Below are positions 33,143 through 44,521 of a stretch of 64,000 nucleotides of DNA, piece by piece. The position numbers and the translations under genes were made by a program. The DNA lies in assembly GCA_950295325.1 (NCBI GenBank), contig OX485809.1, positions 36,213,081 through 36,277,080 on the forward strand, given 5' to 3'. The stretch is from Polytrichum commune. Its lineage: Eukaryota; Streptophyta; Polytrichopsida; Polytrichales; Polytrichaceae. The notes under the pieces were generated by a model that worked only from the letters and a program-made list of their open reading frames with translations, searched no databases and was not told where the DNA came from. Each line of letters opens with the position of its first letter. Position 1 is the stretch's first letter.

Positions 33143-35968
33143 CTATGCCGTATGGGGAGCATGTGGCATCAAATATCGGATTGGCCAGTATACTTTCCAG
33201 CCCAAACTGTCTGCAAGTGTCTCCGCCGATGCATACCTCCCAACGGTGTCTGGGTGCAGCAACGGTGCACTTGGATGCGCAACATACGTAATGGTCACCA
33301 CTTGAGCACCAAAAGGGACGCTCGATGCGTGTTGGGAGTTCGAGCGGCCATGGATGCCTGCCCTCCCGGATCCAACCACAGCGCTGCCAAAATCGGGATG
33401 TACCAAATCAACCAACGACCCATACGCCATAGGCACCTGCACAACCACCCAACGATCTCAAAGTGAGGGACCCTGTCATTGTGACATTTTCATGTCCGTG
33501 CTACCATCTACATCTTTGCATAGACACTCACCGGCATCACAGTGTGGGCAGCGACGCCTCGTGTTCCAACCCGCTTCTTTGGTGCAGGGGTTCCTGCTCC
33601 ACCAGGTCCGCGAAGAAACCGTCGCCAAGCTTCGTCACCCTTCTGCAACAGTGGCAGGATAACAACATTACACAACTTCACATATGCCCTTGTAATGAAC
33701 ACCGTCTCTACATGTATTCGATAGTTAAGTAAGGCAACATACCTCTTGTGTTTGTCCGACATTGCCATGATGAAATGACATCTTGCCTCCTCCTGACACC
33801 GAGGAAGGTCGATCTGCAGGTACATGGAACAGATCCGAGGCTTTCATCCGTTTAGGATTACCCTGGACTTTCACGATAGGAGATTCTGCCTCCCGCTGGG
33901 CCTGGGTCCCCAAACACACGACATCTCTGTCATTGGCGACCACATCAAAATCCTCACCAGGTTCCATGCTACAAGTCATGCCTTGTAGGTCCCCACAATG
34001 CGACCCTGGCGCTCGAGTGTCCACACCTTGCGATTTAAACAACTGCACACCCATCCTGGCTTTCAACTTGCCCTTGTTTAAAACTTCCAGACTAGATGGA
34101 CGTGGTGTTTGGCTGCCACTTGGACCCCCTGGACTTGAAAAAAGCTTCTCCAGTCTCGTGGGAGTTATTTTTCGCAACGCGGGAATTCGCGCCATTGCAC
34201 ACTCAGCCAGGAAAGAAGTCTTTGGGGGTGTGTGCTCCACAGTGGCCCCAACATTGTTGGCATTCTTTAGCTCTAGAGCGGACATTCGTTCTTCCAGATC
34301 AATAATCTTATTCCGGATCTTTGTATTCTCGTCAACAAGTTCTTGTCTCCAAAAGGAGAACAACCCTTGCGGGGTGCAGTTCAAGCATGATTTGTCACAT
34401 GTCATCGGCTCCTGCACGCACATTTATGGTGTAAGATGGATCTTACCACACACATCGTAATTTGAAAATGTAACACATACCCAACAGTCAATGAAGATAC
34501 TCACAACATACTCCTTCCGTCTAGGATCCCAAGGTTGTCCCGTTGTTGTGTCGATGTCAGGGAGTTCCGAGTCAGGGACAACATTTTGTGAGGGTTCCTT
34601 GTCGCCAGAATCCTCCTTCTCTTTGTTTTTTTCGATATCCTCTCCCTGCATCATGCGTCAATCAAGTTTATCACATCAATGTCTATAATGAAAGTGCAAA
34701 TAAATCTTTACTGTGCACTCGGTGTTCAGAGAGCATGGACTTGGAATATTACCAGCTCATGCATGCGTGACATGTTTGACACTGTTCCATTGCTAGAAAC
34801 AGATTGCACACACGACCGCGCATATGACATCCGCGCTGAAACCTCCATGCCCTCGGTCGACTTCCAAAACCGGACACATGATTTCCATACATGGTCGGGA
34901 CAAGACCTTGGCTTTGACCCGTCCTTGTAACCACTTCGTCTCCAAGTTTGGCACCATTTTGACCATGTCTCTACTATATGGGTTTGCAGGTATTTCCTCA
35001 CAACTCCAGCTTGAAGGGGGAATGGCTCATACCTAAAGGCCTTGTTCGCTATCCTATTTTCGATCGCCTCTATTATTTTCTGGCTATGCAATCCAAACTC
35101 ACGTTGACTATAATCCAGGTACGAGTAAGCATAAGATCTAATAGCTGCATGCCATTTTTGTCGTAACTCAATAACAAGCCCGGATGCGTTTGTTTTCAAC
35201 GTCACTACAAGCGGAACTCCACATGCCACACTGTCCCGAACTTGCCGATGGTAATTGGCGTTAGCCCTTCGATTCTCCGCGCGGCGTTGTGATGCAGGGC
35301 GACATAATTCGATAGCATGGGTGTCAACTAGGAGGTCATCGGACTGTACATGCGGAGATGAAACCCGGCCGTCTACCTCATCCCTAGGTGCAGCATCCGA
35401 CAAACTTCGACGAGTGTGTGTACTCTTCGCAGGATTGCTTCGACCTGGAGATCTACTTGCGCAATAAGCCAAAGCGTGCAAAGGTGACTTCTTAGAGCCC
35501 CCATAACCGGCACTCTTTGTGGTCGGACGTTGAGAGGGATGTACCAACTTTGCATACACCCCCTGCACATACGGAGAAACATCAAGACCATGTGGCAACG
35601 TTCCAAATAATTTTTTGCTACATCACCAAAGTTAATACATGAAAAATTGTTGGAATACTTACTGTGCGTTTTTTGGGCACATTGGCATCAGTCTGTGGGC
35701 GGCTAGCAGCTGTTGTGGTCGTCGTTGCCACAGCGCGCCTTTGTAACCGGCTACGCGTAGGTGATGGTGGCAGACGCCCCCGACTAGGTGTTGGCGAAAC
35801 ATGTGGACTATCAGGTGAGTGCACTGGGGACTCCGAAGTTGTGTTGTCGTCCAAGTCAGGGTTGTATTCGTCGTTGTCGTCGAAGCACTCTCTGGCATCA
35901 TCGTAATGTTCTTCAACATACAGTTGTGGGGCCATCTGTGCTAATCTGGCACTTCGCCTACGCGGCAC
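33143..35968 (-). CDS. CACTA TNPA/Transposase_24-like protein, 6 exons, 776 aa
   Basis: This is the second gene of the CACTA element, by family role a DNA-binding or regulatory protein acting on the element ends. Exons on the minus strand are 35968-35663, 35562-34753, 34645-34505, 34411-33743, 33642-33532 and 33436-33143. Every junction is GT-AG (donors GTAAGT, GTAATA, GTGAGT, GTATGT, GTGAGT). Every exon is a whole number of codons (102, 270, 47, 223, 37, 98), giving one open protein. The N-terminus is acidic then Pro/Ser/Arg-rich. The middle (about residues 230-340) matches the plant Ptta/En-Spm Transposase_24 pattern: ETWSKWCQTWRR, VWKSCVRFWKS, MSYARSCVQ. A C-terminal coiled coil follows (LVDENTKIRNKIIDLEERMS) and then basic segments. 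The perfect phase pattern supports a real, possibly functional gene. The exact start is the first ATG of the open exon, MPRRRSARLAQM. Confidence 0.85.
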
Positions 35969-36898
35969 TTGGCTTCTGGAAGGCAGGCTGGGAACTCTAA
36001 TCTCGGACTCTCCAACTGCAGGCTCCTAACACACGATTCGGCTGGCACTGCAACGCACAACTCATGCATGCATTTTTCCCATGTAATCTCATGTTCGCGG
36101 TAGTAGGGATGGGAGTTACTTGCATGATTTGGACATACACATTATTAACCGGCGCATTATTAACCTAAGCATTATTAACCTAAGTTGAATGGATGCATTA
36201 AGGGCTGGTAATTACATGGACTAACTAGTATGAGATAACATGGATGCATTGAGGGCTCGTAATTACATGGATTAACTAGTATGGCATCACATGGATGCAT
36301 TGAGGGCTGGTAATTACATGGACTAACATCCGCCTCCCTCTAGATGAGCACAATTGAAGGCACAAACTCCTAGGATGTAACTTCTCATAATGACACTTCC
36401 AACTTTAACCAGGTGGATGTTTCTGTCGTAAGACACGTGCACGTCCACTAGGCAAACCCTAAACCCAAGCCCGTGCCATGTAGGATGAGATCGTGGGTTC
36501 GTGCCCACATGTCACTCTAACTGGACATCAGAGGTGGACGTTCGGAGGATTGTATTGGACTAGCAGAGTGCCTTCCAGCGTTAGGGTTTGCAACGTAGCA
36601 TGTTACGAAGGCCAATGTTGCATACCTGAGGATACCGAGGGAGGCGAGAACTCGTTGGTTTTCAGCTATGCGCCGATTCCTAGCCTCCTCGTACTCATTT
36701 GGAGTACATGTGCATTGCTCCTCCGCCATGGTTGTTATGCAAGCAGCTCAGACGATGTGGGCAGTCCCTGTGGCGAAGGGTTTGCAGAGGGTGACCTTCA
36801 AAGTGTGTTCAACATATATGGGTGAGCATATTCACTACATATCATGATTGCGGGCCTCGTTTGACGTCCTGTACGGGTGCCCGTAAGGAGACGTCCAA
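35969..36898. promoter_or_regulatory. Divergent intergenic spacer of the CACTA element with a 51-bp triplicate
   Basis: This is the only space between the two divergent genes, so it must hold both promoters. ATGGATGCATT.AGGGCT.GT AATTACATGGA-type units begin at 36189, 36240 and 36291, exactly 51 bp apart, preceded by three CATTATTAACC words (36138-36182). The 36330-36830 part contains no convincing exon. Confidence 0.6.
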
Positions 36899-39800
36899 AT
36901 GGCAAGGAGGATGAGATTAAGTGACCCTAATCGGGTGGCGGCACGTGACAGCAAGTTGTGGACCCGCGAGGAGAGTTGCGCTACACGGAGCAATGTGCGT
37001 CAGGTGCATTGCCCTTGCACGTTGTGTTGTGGCGCCACATTGCTCGACCGCAACACAGTTGCCCAGCACCTCCGAAGATTTAAACGCCACCCCCGCATGC
37101 GTGGGCTTCGGAATGTGAGTATGTATACCGTGTCCTCAATGCGATGATTTTCATCCATTTACATTCCAATGAGTTTACATTCTGATTCTCATGCACTTCA
37201 AATATGCAGTGCCCACCTGAAGACTCTTGAGATGAAGAATGGGGGTTAGCAGAGCAGAGATTTCGTGATGGTCTTCAAGAATTCATCGGTGATGCTCCCA
37301 TCACCGAGGATCGCCCACTGGATGCAGGACTCCGGTTCGAGAATGTAATCGGAGACATGTTTGGCCAGGTGGACGCTAGGATGCAAGATAACGAGGACAC
37401 ACCCACAGAGGAAGATGAAGAATGTGCAGAGGTGCGTGATGCAGATACCTGGGATTATGCTGCATTTGAAGGTGCGGATGATCCAAGGGACCGTTTGCAA
37501 GAGGATCTAGAGGAGCAACTGAGAGTTCCCCTATTTCATGAGGGTCGTGCAAGTCGTTTGGGTGCAACTGTTGCCTTGTTGAATGCCTTCAAGACACACA
37601 AAGCCCCTGTTGTGCTAATAGACGAGGTATTCAAGTTGTTGAGCCAATGGATATTGCCGAGTCCAAATTCCCTTCCTGAGAACGAGAAAGCAGCAACTAG
37701 GTTTCTCCGGAAAATGGGGTTAACATACGATTTGATACATGCATGCCCTCGTTCATGTTGCCTATTTAGAGGGGATTTGGTGCACAAAGAGCATTGCCCC
37801 CATTGCGGGAGTCCCAGGTTCACTAGAGGTAACATCCCGGCCAAAGTACTCCGACATTTTCCTTTGATCCCGAGGTTGAGGCGAATGTTTGGGATCCAAA
37901 AGATCTCGGAATTGTTGGTATGGCATCACCACAATAAATCCACAGACGGACTCATGCGTGGGCCTGCGGATTCTCCGCAATGGGCGTTTATTGACAATAA
38001 ATATCCTGAATTTGCAGCTGATCCAAGGCGATTGCGGTTCATCCTCTCAGCCGATGGCGTGAATCCTTTCGGGAACAAAAATTGTTCCTGGTCTACGTGG
38101 CCAGTTATTGCAACCATTGCCAATTTGCCACCTTGGCTGATGACAAAGAATTTCTTCCTCTTACTATGTTTGTTAATACCTGGTAGGGAACAACCTACCG
38201 GGGAGCAGTTCGATATCTTCTTGCAGCCTCTATTGGAGGAGCTCAAAACTCTATGGGTTGTAGGAGTTGATATGAGGGATGCAACAGCTTTCATGGGTCA
38301 ACCTGTATTCAAGTGCTTCGGAGTCCTCTTGTTCACAACACACGATTTGCCAGGTTATGGTATAGTAGCAGGCTTGGCCACAAAGGGGTACATGGGTTGT
38401 GTCCATTGTGGACCTCAAACTGTTGCACGTTATTCGCGCAGCCTGCGAAAGGTTGTGTATAATTCTGAATACCGGAGATGGTTAAATGCCGAGCACGAAT
38501 TTCGAAGTGACGACCAATTGTTTGGTGGCAATCCAGAATTGCGCCCACCACTTGTCCCTTCAACGGCAATGCAGTTAATTGAGTGGGGGAAGATAAGGAA
38601 GTCATTCATACTTGCAGGTGGCCAACCAAAACGAAATGATCCATGTCGTCATAATGGAGTAAAACGAACTCCAAGCCTATACGAGCTTCCATACTTCAAG
38701 GTCATTTTTATAAATTCCCATGCGGATTTCTCCCAACTTTGCCGTTTTTATACTGTAGACCATGTGCTTTTATGATTATAAGTTGTGAATGTTAAGGTTG
38801 TATAGTGCATGTGGCAGGAACTCCCTATGAGGCACACATTAGACATCATGCACGTAGAAAAAAATGTTTGTGACAACTTGTTGAGGACAATAGTTGGGGA
38901 GAAAGACAGCCCAGCAGTTCGTCATGACATGAAGGAGATTAATATCCACCCGGAACTATGGATGAGGCAGGTCCGCACCAGAACTGGGCGCCTAAAGTGG
39001 GTAAAACCTCACGCCCCCTATGTCTTGAGCAAGGCCGAGTTGCAAGTATTTATGGACACGATTTCCAAGTTAAAGGTCCCCACGGGGTATTCAAGTACGT
39101 TCAAGAAGCACGTTGTGAGTGGGAATTTTGGGAGCTTGAAGTCACATGACTTCCATATCTTGTTGCAGACAGTGATCCCACTAGCTGTGCGTGGATTGTT
39201 GCATCCAGCAGTGCGTGCGGCAATTATGAGATTGGGTACAGTGTTAAGGTATTTGACTGCAAAGGTAGTGAACCCAGAAAATATACAGTGGCTAAGGGAG
39301 TTCACAATAGAAACCCTATGCATAATGGAGGTGTGGTTGCCTCCCGCATTCTGGGATATAATGTCACATGTTTTAGTACATCTTGTGGATGAATTGCAGT
39401 GGTGTGGACCAGTGGCTTGTAGGTGGATGTACCCGCTGGAGAGGTACATGGCTGTTTTGAAAGGCTTTGTGCACAATAGGGCGCAACCAGAGGGCAGCAT
39501 GGCTGCAGGGTACTCATGCCAGGAAGCATTGGGTTTTGTCACTAGTCACATGAGGGATTTTAGTCATCACACCACACGCGTATGGGATGATGAGGAAGAG
39601 TCATTCATGACATCTGAAGAGCTTGAAGGAATCGGAACTCGAAAGATACTCACACCTATGGAGATGAAGCTTGCACACAATTTTGTGATCACAAACAGTG
39701 TTGACACAGCCGAATACCTTGGGTAAGGGTGTGTGGAAGCCCCCATTTCAGTATGAAGTGGATATCTGTTTGTTGAGAGCATGTTGAAATATTTCTATGC

Positions 39801-40827
39801 CGATTAACCTTGTGAATCATTTGGACTCTTATATCCATTTCATTCTAGTGGGGTTGGATTTGTGGTTAGGCGGTACAATGAAATGTGACGTAGGCACGCC
39901 GAAGACCAGAGAGCACTTAGGAGGAGAAGAGGGGGACGTGGCTTCCCTCGGAATACTGAGTTCACATGAAGGCGAGCAGTACCAGACTTCGCAGAATGGT
40001 TGTCTGACGTTGTGAAGGAAGACATCAGAAATGGAGTGGATGTGGCAGACCATGTCATGGCCATAGGATTCCCTCCAAGCAGTGAGGCTTACACTTATAG
40101 AGCCCTTAGAGCATATGGAAACCACTTCCGCATTTGCGATGTGGATGGAGGTTGTAGGCACATGACGTTTGATTGCGGAGTTGCAAACTTGTTATGGCAA
40201 GGTTCGCGGAGCAGTGTGCGTGACAAGAACATTGTGGATGGCCAGCTGAGTTATGTGGGAACACTCACAAAAATATTGCAGTTAAGTTACAAGGACATAC
40301 ACATCTTGTTGTTGAAGGCACGGTGGGTGCAACCCAATAGTGTTGGCCGCGAGACACTGAGGCATGACGAATATGGGTACTTAATGGCCAATTTTGAACG
40401 ATTGCAGCCGGTAAATCATGAGCCTTATGTCTTTCCCGCAACAGTGAAACAGGTGTTTTTCAGTGATGATGCAACTCATAGAGGTTGGAAAATTGTTCTT
40501 GCCAAAGAAGCGCGAGGAGTGAGGTGCATGGCAGATGAAGAGGAACCACAGTTGGGTCCAAGTGCTTTTGCGGCAGGAGTCCAAGCAGAATCTCACATTA
40601 ACATACAATATACGTACACACAAGCTATGGCTAATGGCATTGTGGTACCAGATGAACTTGTTCCCACATTCCACGGAGGAGGCCTAGATCCTGGTCCTTC
40701 TACAGCTACACATGCTCATGGGTGGGCGGAAGAATCAAGTGACGAATCAGACAGTGCCTCTGACCATTCATGCAATGGAGAGGACTTAAGTAGGGATTTA
40801 GATTTTGTAGATCCCGTGAGGCTATAG
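36899..40827 (+). pseudogene. CACTA TNP2-type transposase, 4 exons with three in-frame TGA stops
   Basis: This is the catalytic transposase of the element. Exons are 36899-37114, 37210-38700, 38818-39722 and 39849-40827; the GT-AG introns preserve frame (72 codons, 497 codons, then 905+979 nt). Exon 1 carries the N-terminal Cys/His motif (CPCTLCCGATLLDRN..QHL). Exon 2 carries the TNP2 core (FILSADGVNPFGNKN, FTTHDLPGYGIVAG, MGCVHCG). Exon 3 opens ELPMRHTLDIMHVEKN and contains the DUF4218 signature (GPVACRWMYPLERYM, HNRAQPEGSMAAGY). Exon 4 holds the DUF4216-like region (GTLTKILQLSYKDIHILLL, PATVKQVFFSDDA). In-frame TGA codons lie at 37228-37230, 39886-39888 and 39967-39969, each where CGA (Arg) would fit, as expected from CpG deamination. 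There are no frameshifts. As written it cannot make a full protein. Confidence 0.88.
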
Positions 40828-41574
40828 GAATGTTTGTGTAATTTCTGTCCCAATTGGGCATGATAATTGATATGAGATTTTCAGTGCACTTCAATTTGGG
40901 CAACGCAACCACTGTGATGAGTATTCTTTCATGATGTGTCTTTGTTGTGTTCCATGTTACAAGTATGCACCAGTTAATGTATGAAACCAACTTCTTGTCT
41001 TGGTGTATCCCAAAATGTGCATGGTCGAAATAGTTCTACCGACATTTTAAGTTTGTCACTACGAGCTAAGCTTCTGGTGGTAGAAGTTGGGAACTCATGA
41101 TTTTGGAGTTTTGCTTCCTTATTATGGTTCATCCCAGGTGGTCATTGCAAACTTATGGGTTCTCCTCAGAGACCATGACCCGTGTGTCAGTGATTTGTAG
41201 AACATAATAACAAACTTGACAATATTCTGTGAACAATGTGGAGATTTTCGGGGTGGTGACTAAATTATAGGAAAGCTTGGTGACTCTCCACACAATTTTT
41301 GTAAGTAATGTACTTTTAACCAAGTAAGACTGTGAAATCCAGTGAAATACTAGTCCCCAGTGGTTGAGGGCAGTGGTCGTGCGACGTAAATCTGGTAGTG
41401 TTTCCATTGAGTTCATGAGATTGGGCAGGTTGAGGAATGTCCACTAGCACATTCTCAGTGGTTGAGAAGTAGCCATTACATAAAAACATGCACAATGTCA
41501 CACTTATAAGTGGCCATAAATACTCCAATGTATGGAGTGAGGGTAGCCAAAGGTAGGTAACTGGCAAGGTTATC

Positions 41575-41705
41575 ACATCATTTAAAAATAAAAATAAAAT
41601 TTGGTTGGTACTTAGAGCTAGGATCGAACCCAAATTAGCTAGCGACCATTTTTGGATGCATATCCTTTTACGGGCTAAGCAATGACAATTGCATGTGCCA
41701 ACCAT
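41575..41705 (-). mobile_element. tRNA-derived SINE-like remnant
   Basis: On the minus strand an A-box-like GCTTAGCCCG (about 41676-41685) is followed about 50 nt later by a B-box GGGTTCGATCC (41621-41631), then CTCTAAGTACCAACC and an A/T-rich tail ATTTTTATTTTTAAA. This is the order expected for a polymerase-III SINE. It shares the B-box and TAAGTAC/TTAGTAC block with 62800-62910. Confidence 0.5.
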
Positions 41706-41999
41706 TGTGGTGAAGGAAAATAATATTTCACTAATGTTGGCAAAGTTTTAGACCAAATTTGTCACAACTTGTCAATTGACACACTCCTATGTGGGGTTAC
41801 AATTATGAGCCAGGGGGAGGGGGTTCAACTTTCAAGGGGGTTTGTTTTTCTTGTTGTTAAACATGTATGTTGGAGTGTGGTTGTCATTTTGTTTGTCCAT
41901 GTTGAATGTTGCATAAACTTTATATCTTTCAATTCCATACAAACAAGCAAAAAATTAAAAAATTAAAAGTATTCAAGGGAAATAAGAATAACAAAAATG

Positions 42000-43240
42000 T
42001 GTCAATTTGTTTCCCGTCATTGAGTGTGTTCCACTGACTTGGTAAGCAAGTGGAACTATGCCCTAAAACTCATCAATTGATAAAAATGGTATAAAAATTG
42101 ATAAAAATTGACCCACTCTAACTTATCCATGGTATCTTCAAATGGATAAAAATGAAACTCGCTTCCATGTGGACGGGCGGGGTCAAAATTTTGTCATCTA
42201 TTGGGTTTGTTGATTTGATTGACACATGGACTTGATTGATCCGTTCCAACTTCTTATCTATGTTGAAACCAACTTGAAACTTCCATGTATTGTTGGAGGG
42301 GTCAACACTTTCTCATCTAGTGTATTTCGCTAACTTGACCGACACACGGAGATGCGCTCTTAAACTTATCAACCGACCCACTCTAGCTTATCCTCAACAT
42401 AAGCCACTTGAAACTTCCATGTAAATGGAGGGGTTCAAATTTTGTCATCTCATAGGTTATGCCGACTTGAGTGTGCACACGTGAAATGTGGCCTAAAACT
42501 TGTTAATGGACCCATTGATTACTTATCCATGTCATCCATGGTTGGAAATGAAACCCACTTCGAGGTGGATGGAGGGGTGAATTCTTTTCATCTAATGGGT
42601 TTTGTGAAATTGACAAACACATGGAAATGTGTCCTCAAACTTGTTGCCCACTCTAACTCAATCCATGTTGAAACTCACACTAAACATTCCATGTAGATGG
42701 ATGGCCAAGGGGTCAATTTTTTGTCCTCTAGTAAGTTCCGCCAACTTGAACAACACATGGGAAATGTGCCCTAAAACTCATTAATCGACCGACTCTAACT
42801 TATCTATGTTGTATCTAGACAAACACAAAACCCCCCCTTCCAGGTGGATAGAGGGGTGAGAATTTTGTCATCTACCAAGTAGATTCTACCAACTTGACAA
42901 GCACATGTAAATGTGCATTGGAACTTATTATTTGACCCACTATAATTAATCCACACTATCTCTTATCTCTAAATGGAAATGAAACCCACTTCCAAGTGGA
43001 TCATGGAGGGGTCTAGATTTTGTCATCTAGCAAGTTCAGCCGATTTGACCGGCACACAAAAATGTGCACTGAAAACACATTGATCAATCCACTCTAATTC
43101 ATCCACACCACCTATCTCTACTTAGATAAAAAAAAATGAAACCCACTTCCATGTGCCATCTAGCAAGCTCATGGAGCGGTCGAGATTTTATCACCTAACA
43201 AGTTCCGATGACTCAACTGGCCCACGGAGATGTGCCCCAA
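42000..43240 (+). repeat. Satellite-like array, about eight diverged 131-152-bp units
   Basis: The anchor CTTATCCATG (and variants) recurs at about 42121, 42252, 42387, 42522, 42657, 42799, 42946 and 43098. Each unit contains, in order, ACCCACTCTAACTTATCCAT, GAAACCCACTTCCATGTGGA, GGAGGGGTC...TTTTGTCATCTA and a GACACATGG..ATGTGCCCTAAAAC block. Period grows from 131 to 152 bp rightward. A further unit sits at 45455-45650. Confidence 0.82.
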
Positions 43241-44168
43241 GGGCCATTTCACACACGAGCCAAGAGCCGAGACCATGAAATTGTGAGAGCCCCAAAGACT
43301 TAGTGTCCAAAGGCCGTCCCAAGACACTTCCAAAATCATGTAGTGTTATCACGGGCCCTCAAGTGTAGTGCGAAGCCGTGTGTGATCGGGCCCTCAACCA
43401 AATTATAATTCAACGAATTTTAATTAATGTGGGTCCTCACACATGTGAGTGTTCGGAGTGTCATGGTCTCCCGATTCAATGTTAGATGTACCTCCAAGAG
43501 GTGGTTTTTGAAAGTAGTCCAAGTGACCACGAAACATGATCTAATTCATGCCATGTAGGAATACATGCAGACTTTACATCCATCTTGCAGTCACTTACTT
43601 ATTACTCCATTGGTCCCTCAACCGTAAGTGTGAAGCGAACTTGGACCGGGCTCCGCCTTTTCCACCAATGATAGTGCTTGAAGTGAAACGGTCACGGGCC
43701 CTCACTCTTGTGTGTGAAGTGGCCATGAGGGCGGAGTTGGTCCAAGTACGCTTCACACTCTGCTCGAGGGACCAATGGAGTAATAAGTAAGTGAAATGCA
43801 AGATGGATGTAAAGTTTACATGGATTCCTACGTGGCATGATTTGGATCATGTTTTGTGGTCACTTGGACTACTTTCAAAAATCACCTCTTGGAGGTACAT
43901 CTAACATAGAACCGGGAGACCATGGCACTCCAAACACTCACAACCATGGATTTATTCTATTTTATAATACGTGAGGACCCGCATGAATAAAAATTCAATG
44001 AAATAGCATTTGGTTGAGGACCTGGTCACACATGGCTTCACACTACACTTGAGGGTCCATGACCACACTACATGATTTTAGAAGTGTCATGGGACGGCCT
44101 TTGGACACTTTCTTTTAAGCTCTCACAATTTCATGGTCATGGCTCTTGGCTTGTGAGTGAACTGGCCC
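43241..44168. mobile_element. Long foldback element, 928 bp, inserted at the end of the satellite
   Basis: Arms of roughly 410 bp are inverted copies: GGGCCATTTCACACACGAGC at the left and GCTTGTGAGTGAACTGGCCC at the right. Inside, ATTACTCCATTGGTCCCTC (about 43601) is inverted near 43765 and AGAGGTGGTTTTTGAAAGTA is inverted near 43872-43890. Flanks are CAA on the left and TAA on the right, consistent with a mutated TAA duplication. The central segment (43670-43730) resembles 45417-45460 next to the isolated satellite unit. Confidence 0.78.
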
Positions 44169-44521
44169 TAACAACTTACAATCCGTGGCTTTAAGAGATG
44201 AAACAAAATTTCCCATAGTAGGAAAAATGACCATCTTCCACCTGTAAGATACCAATTTTGCACACTCAAAGGTAAAACAAAACAAATCCATGCCACAGGA
44301 GAGTTATTCCTATAGAGGAAGGTTCTAAAAGAGAGTCATATATACGTTGTTGTTATTAACGGAGGCATTTGTCTTATGCTGCATCACATAATACCGTGAT
44401 CAGCACCAGATCAACGGGCTCGGCTTCATGCTAGTATTTAGATACGGGCGTTCATTTTTCTTTTCTTTTCTTACGTTGTTGTTGTTGTTTTTTTTTTTTT
44501 TTTTTCTTGTGTTTTTTTTTG

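Larger units (their letters stand above)
32338..41400. mobile_element. Complete CACTA (En/Spm) transposon, 9,063 bp
   Basis: The left end is CACTACAAGTATCACGTCAC. The right end, read inward on the minus strand, is CACTACCAGATTTACGTCGC. The two ends agree at about 19 of the first 26 positions. A TTT target duplication flanks both (32335-32337 and 41401-41403), matching the 3-bp rule for CACTA elements. Two divergent genes, a TNPA/Transposase_24-like one to the left and TNP2 to the right, fill the element around a central spacer. Both ends and the accessory gene look intact; the catalytic gene does not. Confidence 0.9.

Noticed and set aside
33783-34460. 225-codon plus frame in the CACTA element
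   Set aside because: It is antisense to exon 4 of the well-supported TNPA-like gene.
37228-39969. TGA codons in TNP2 as recoded or U-to-C edited sites
   Set aside because: U-to-C editing that restores UGA to CGA is known only from plant organelle transcripts; this is a nuclear transposon, so CpG decay is simpler.
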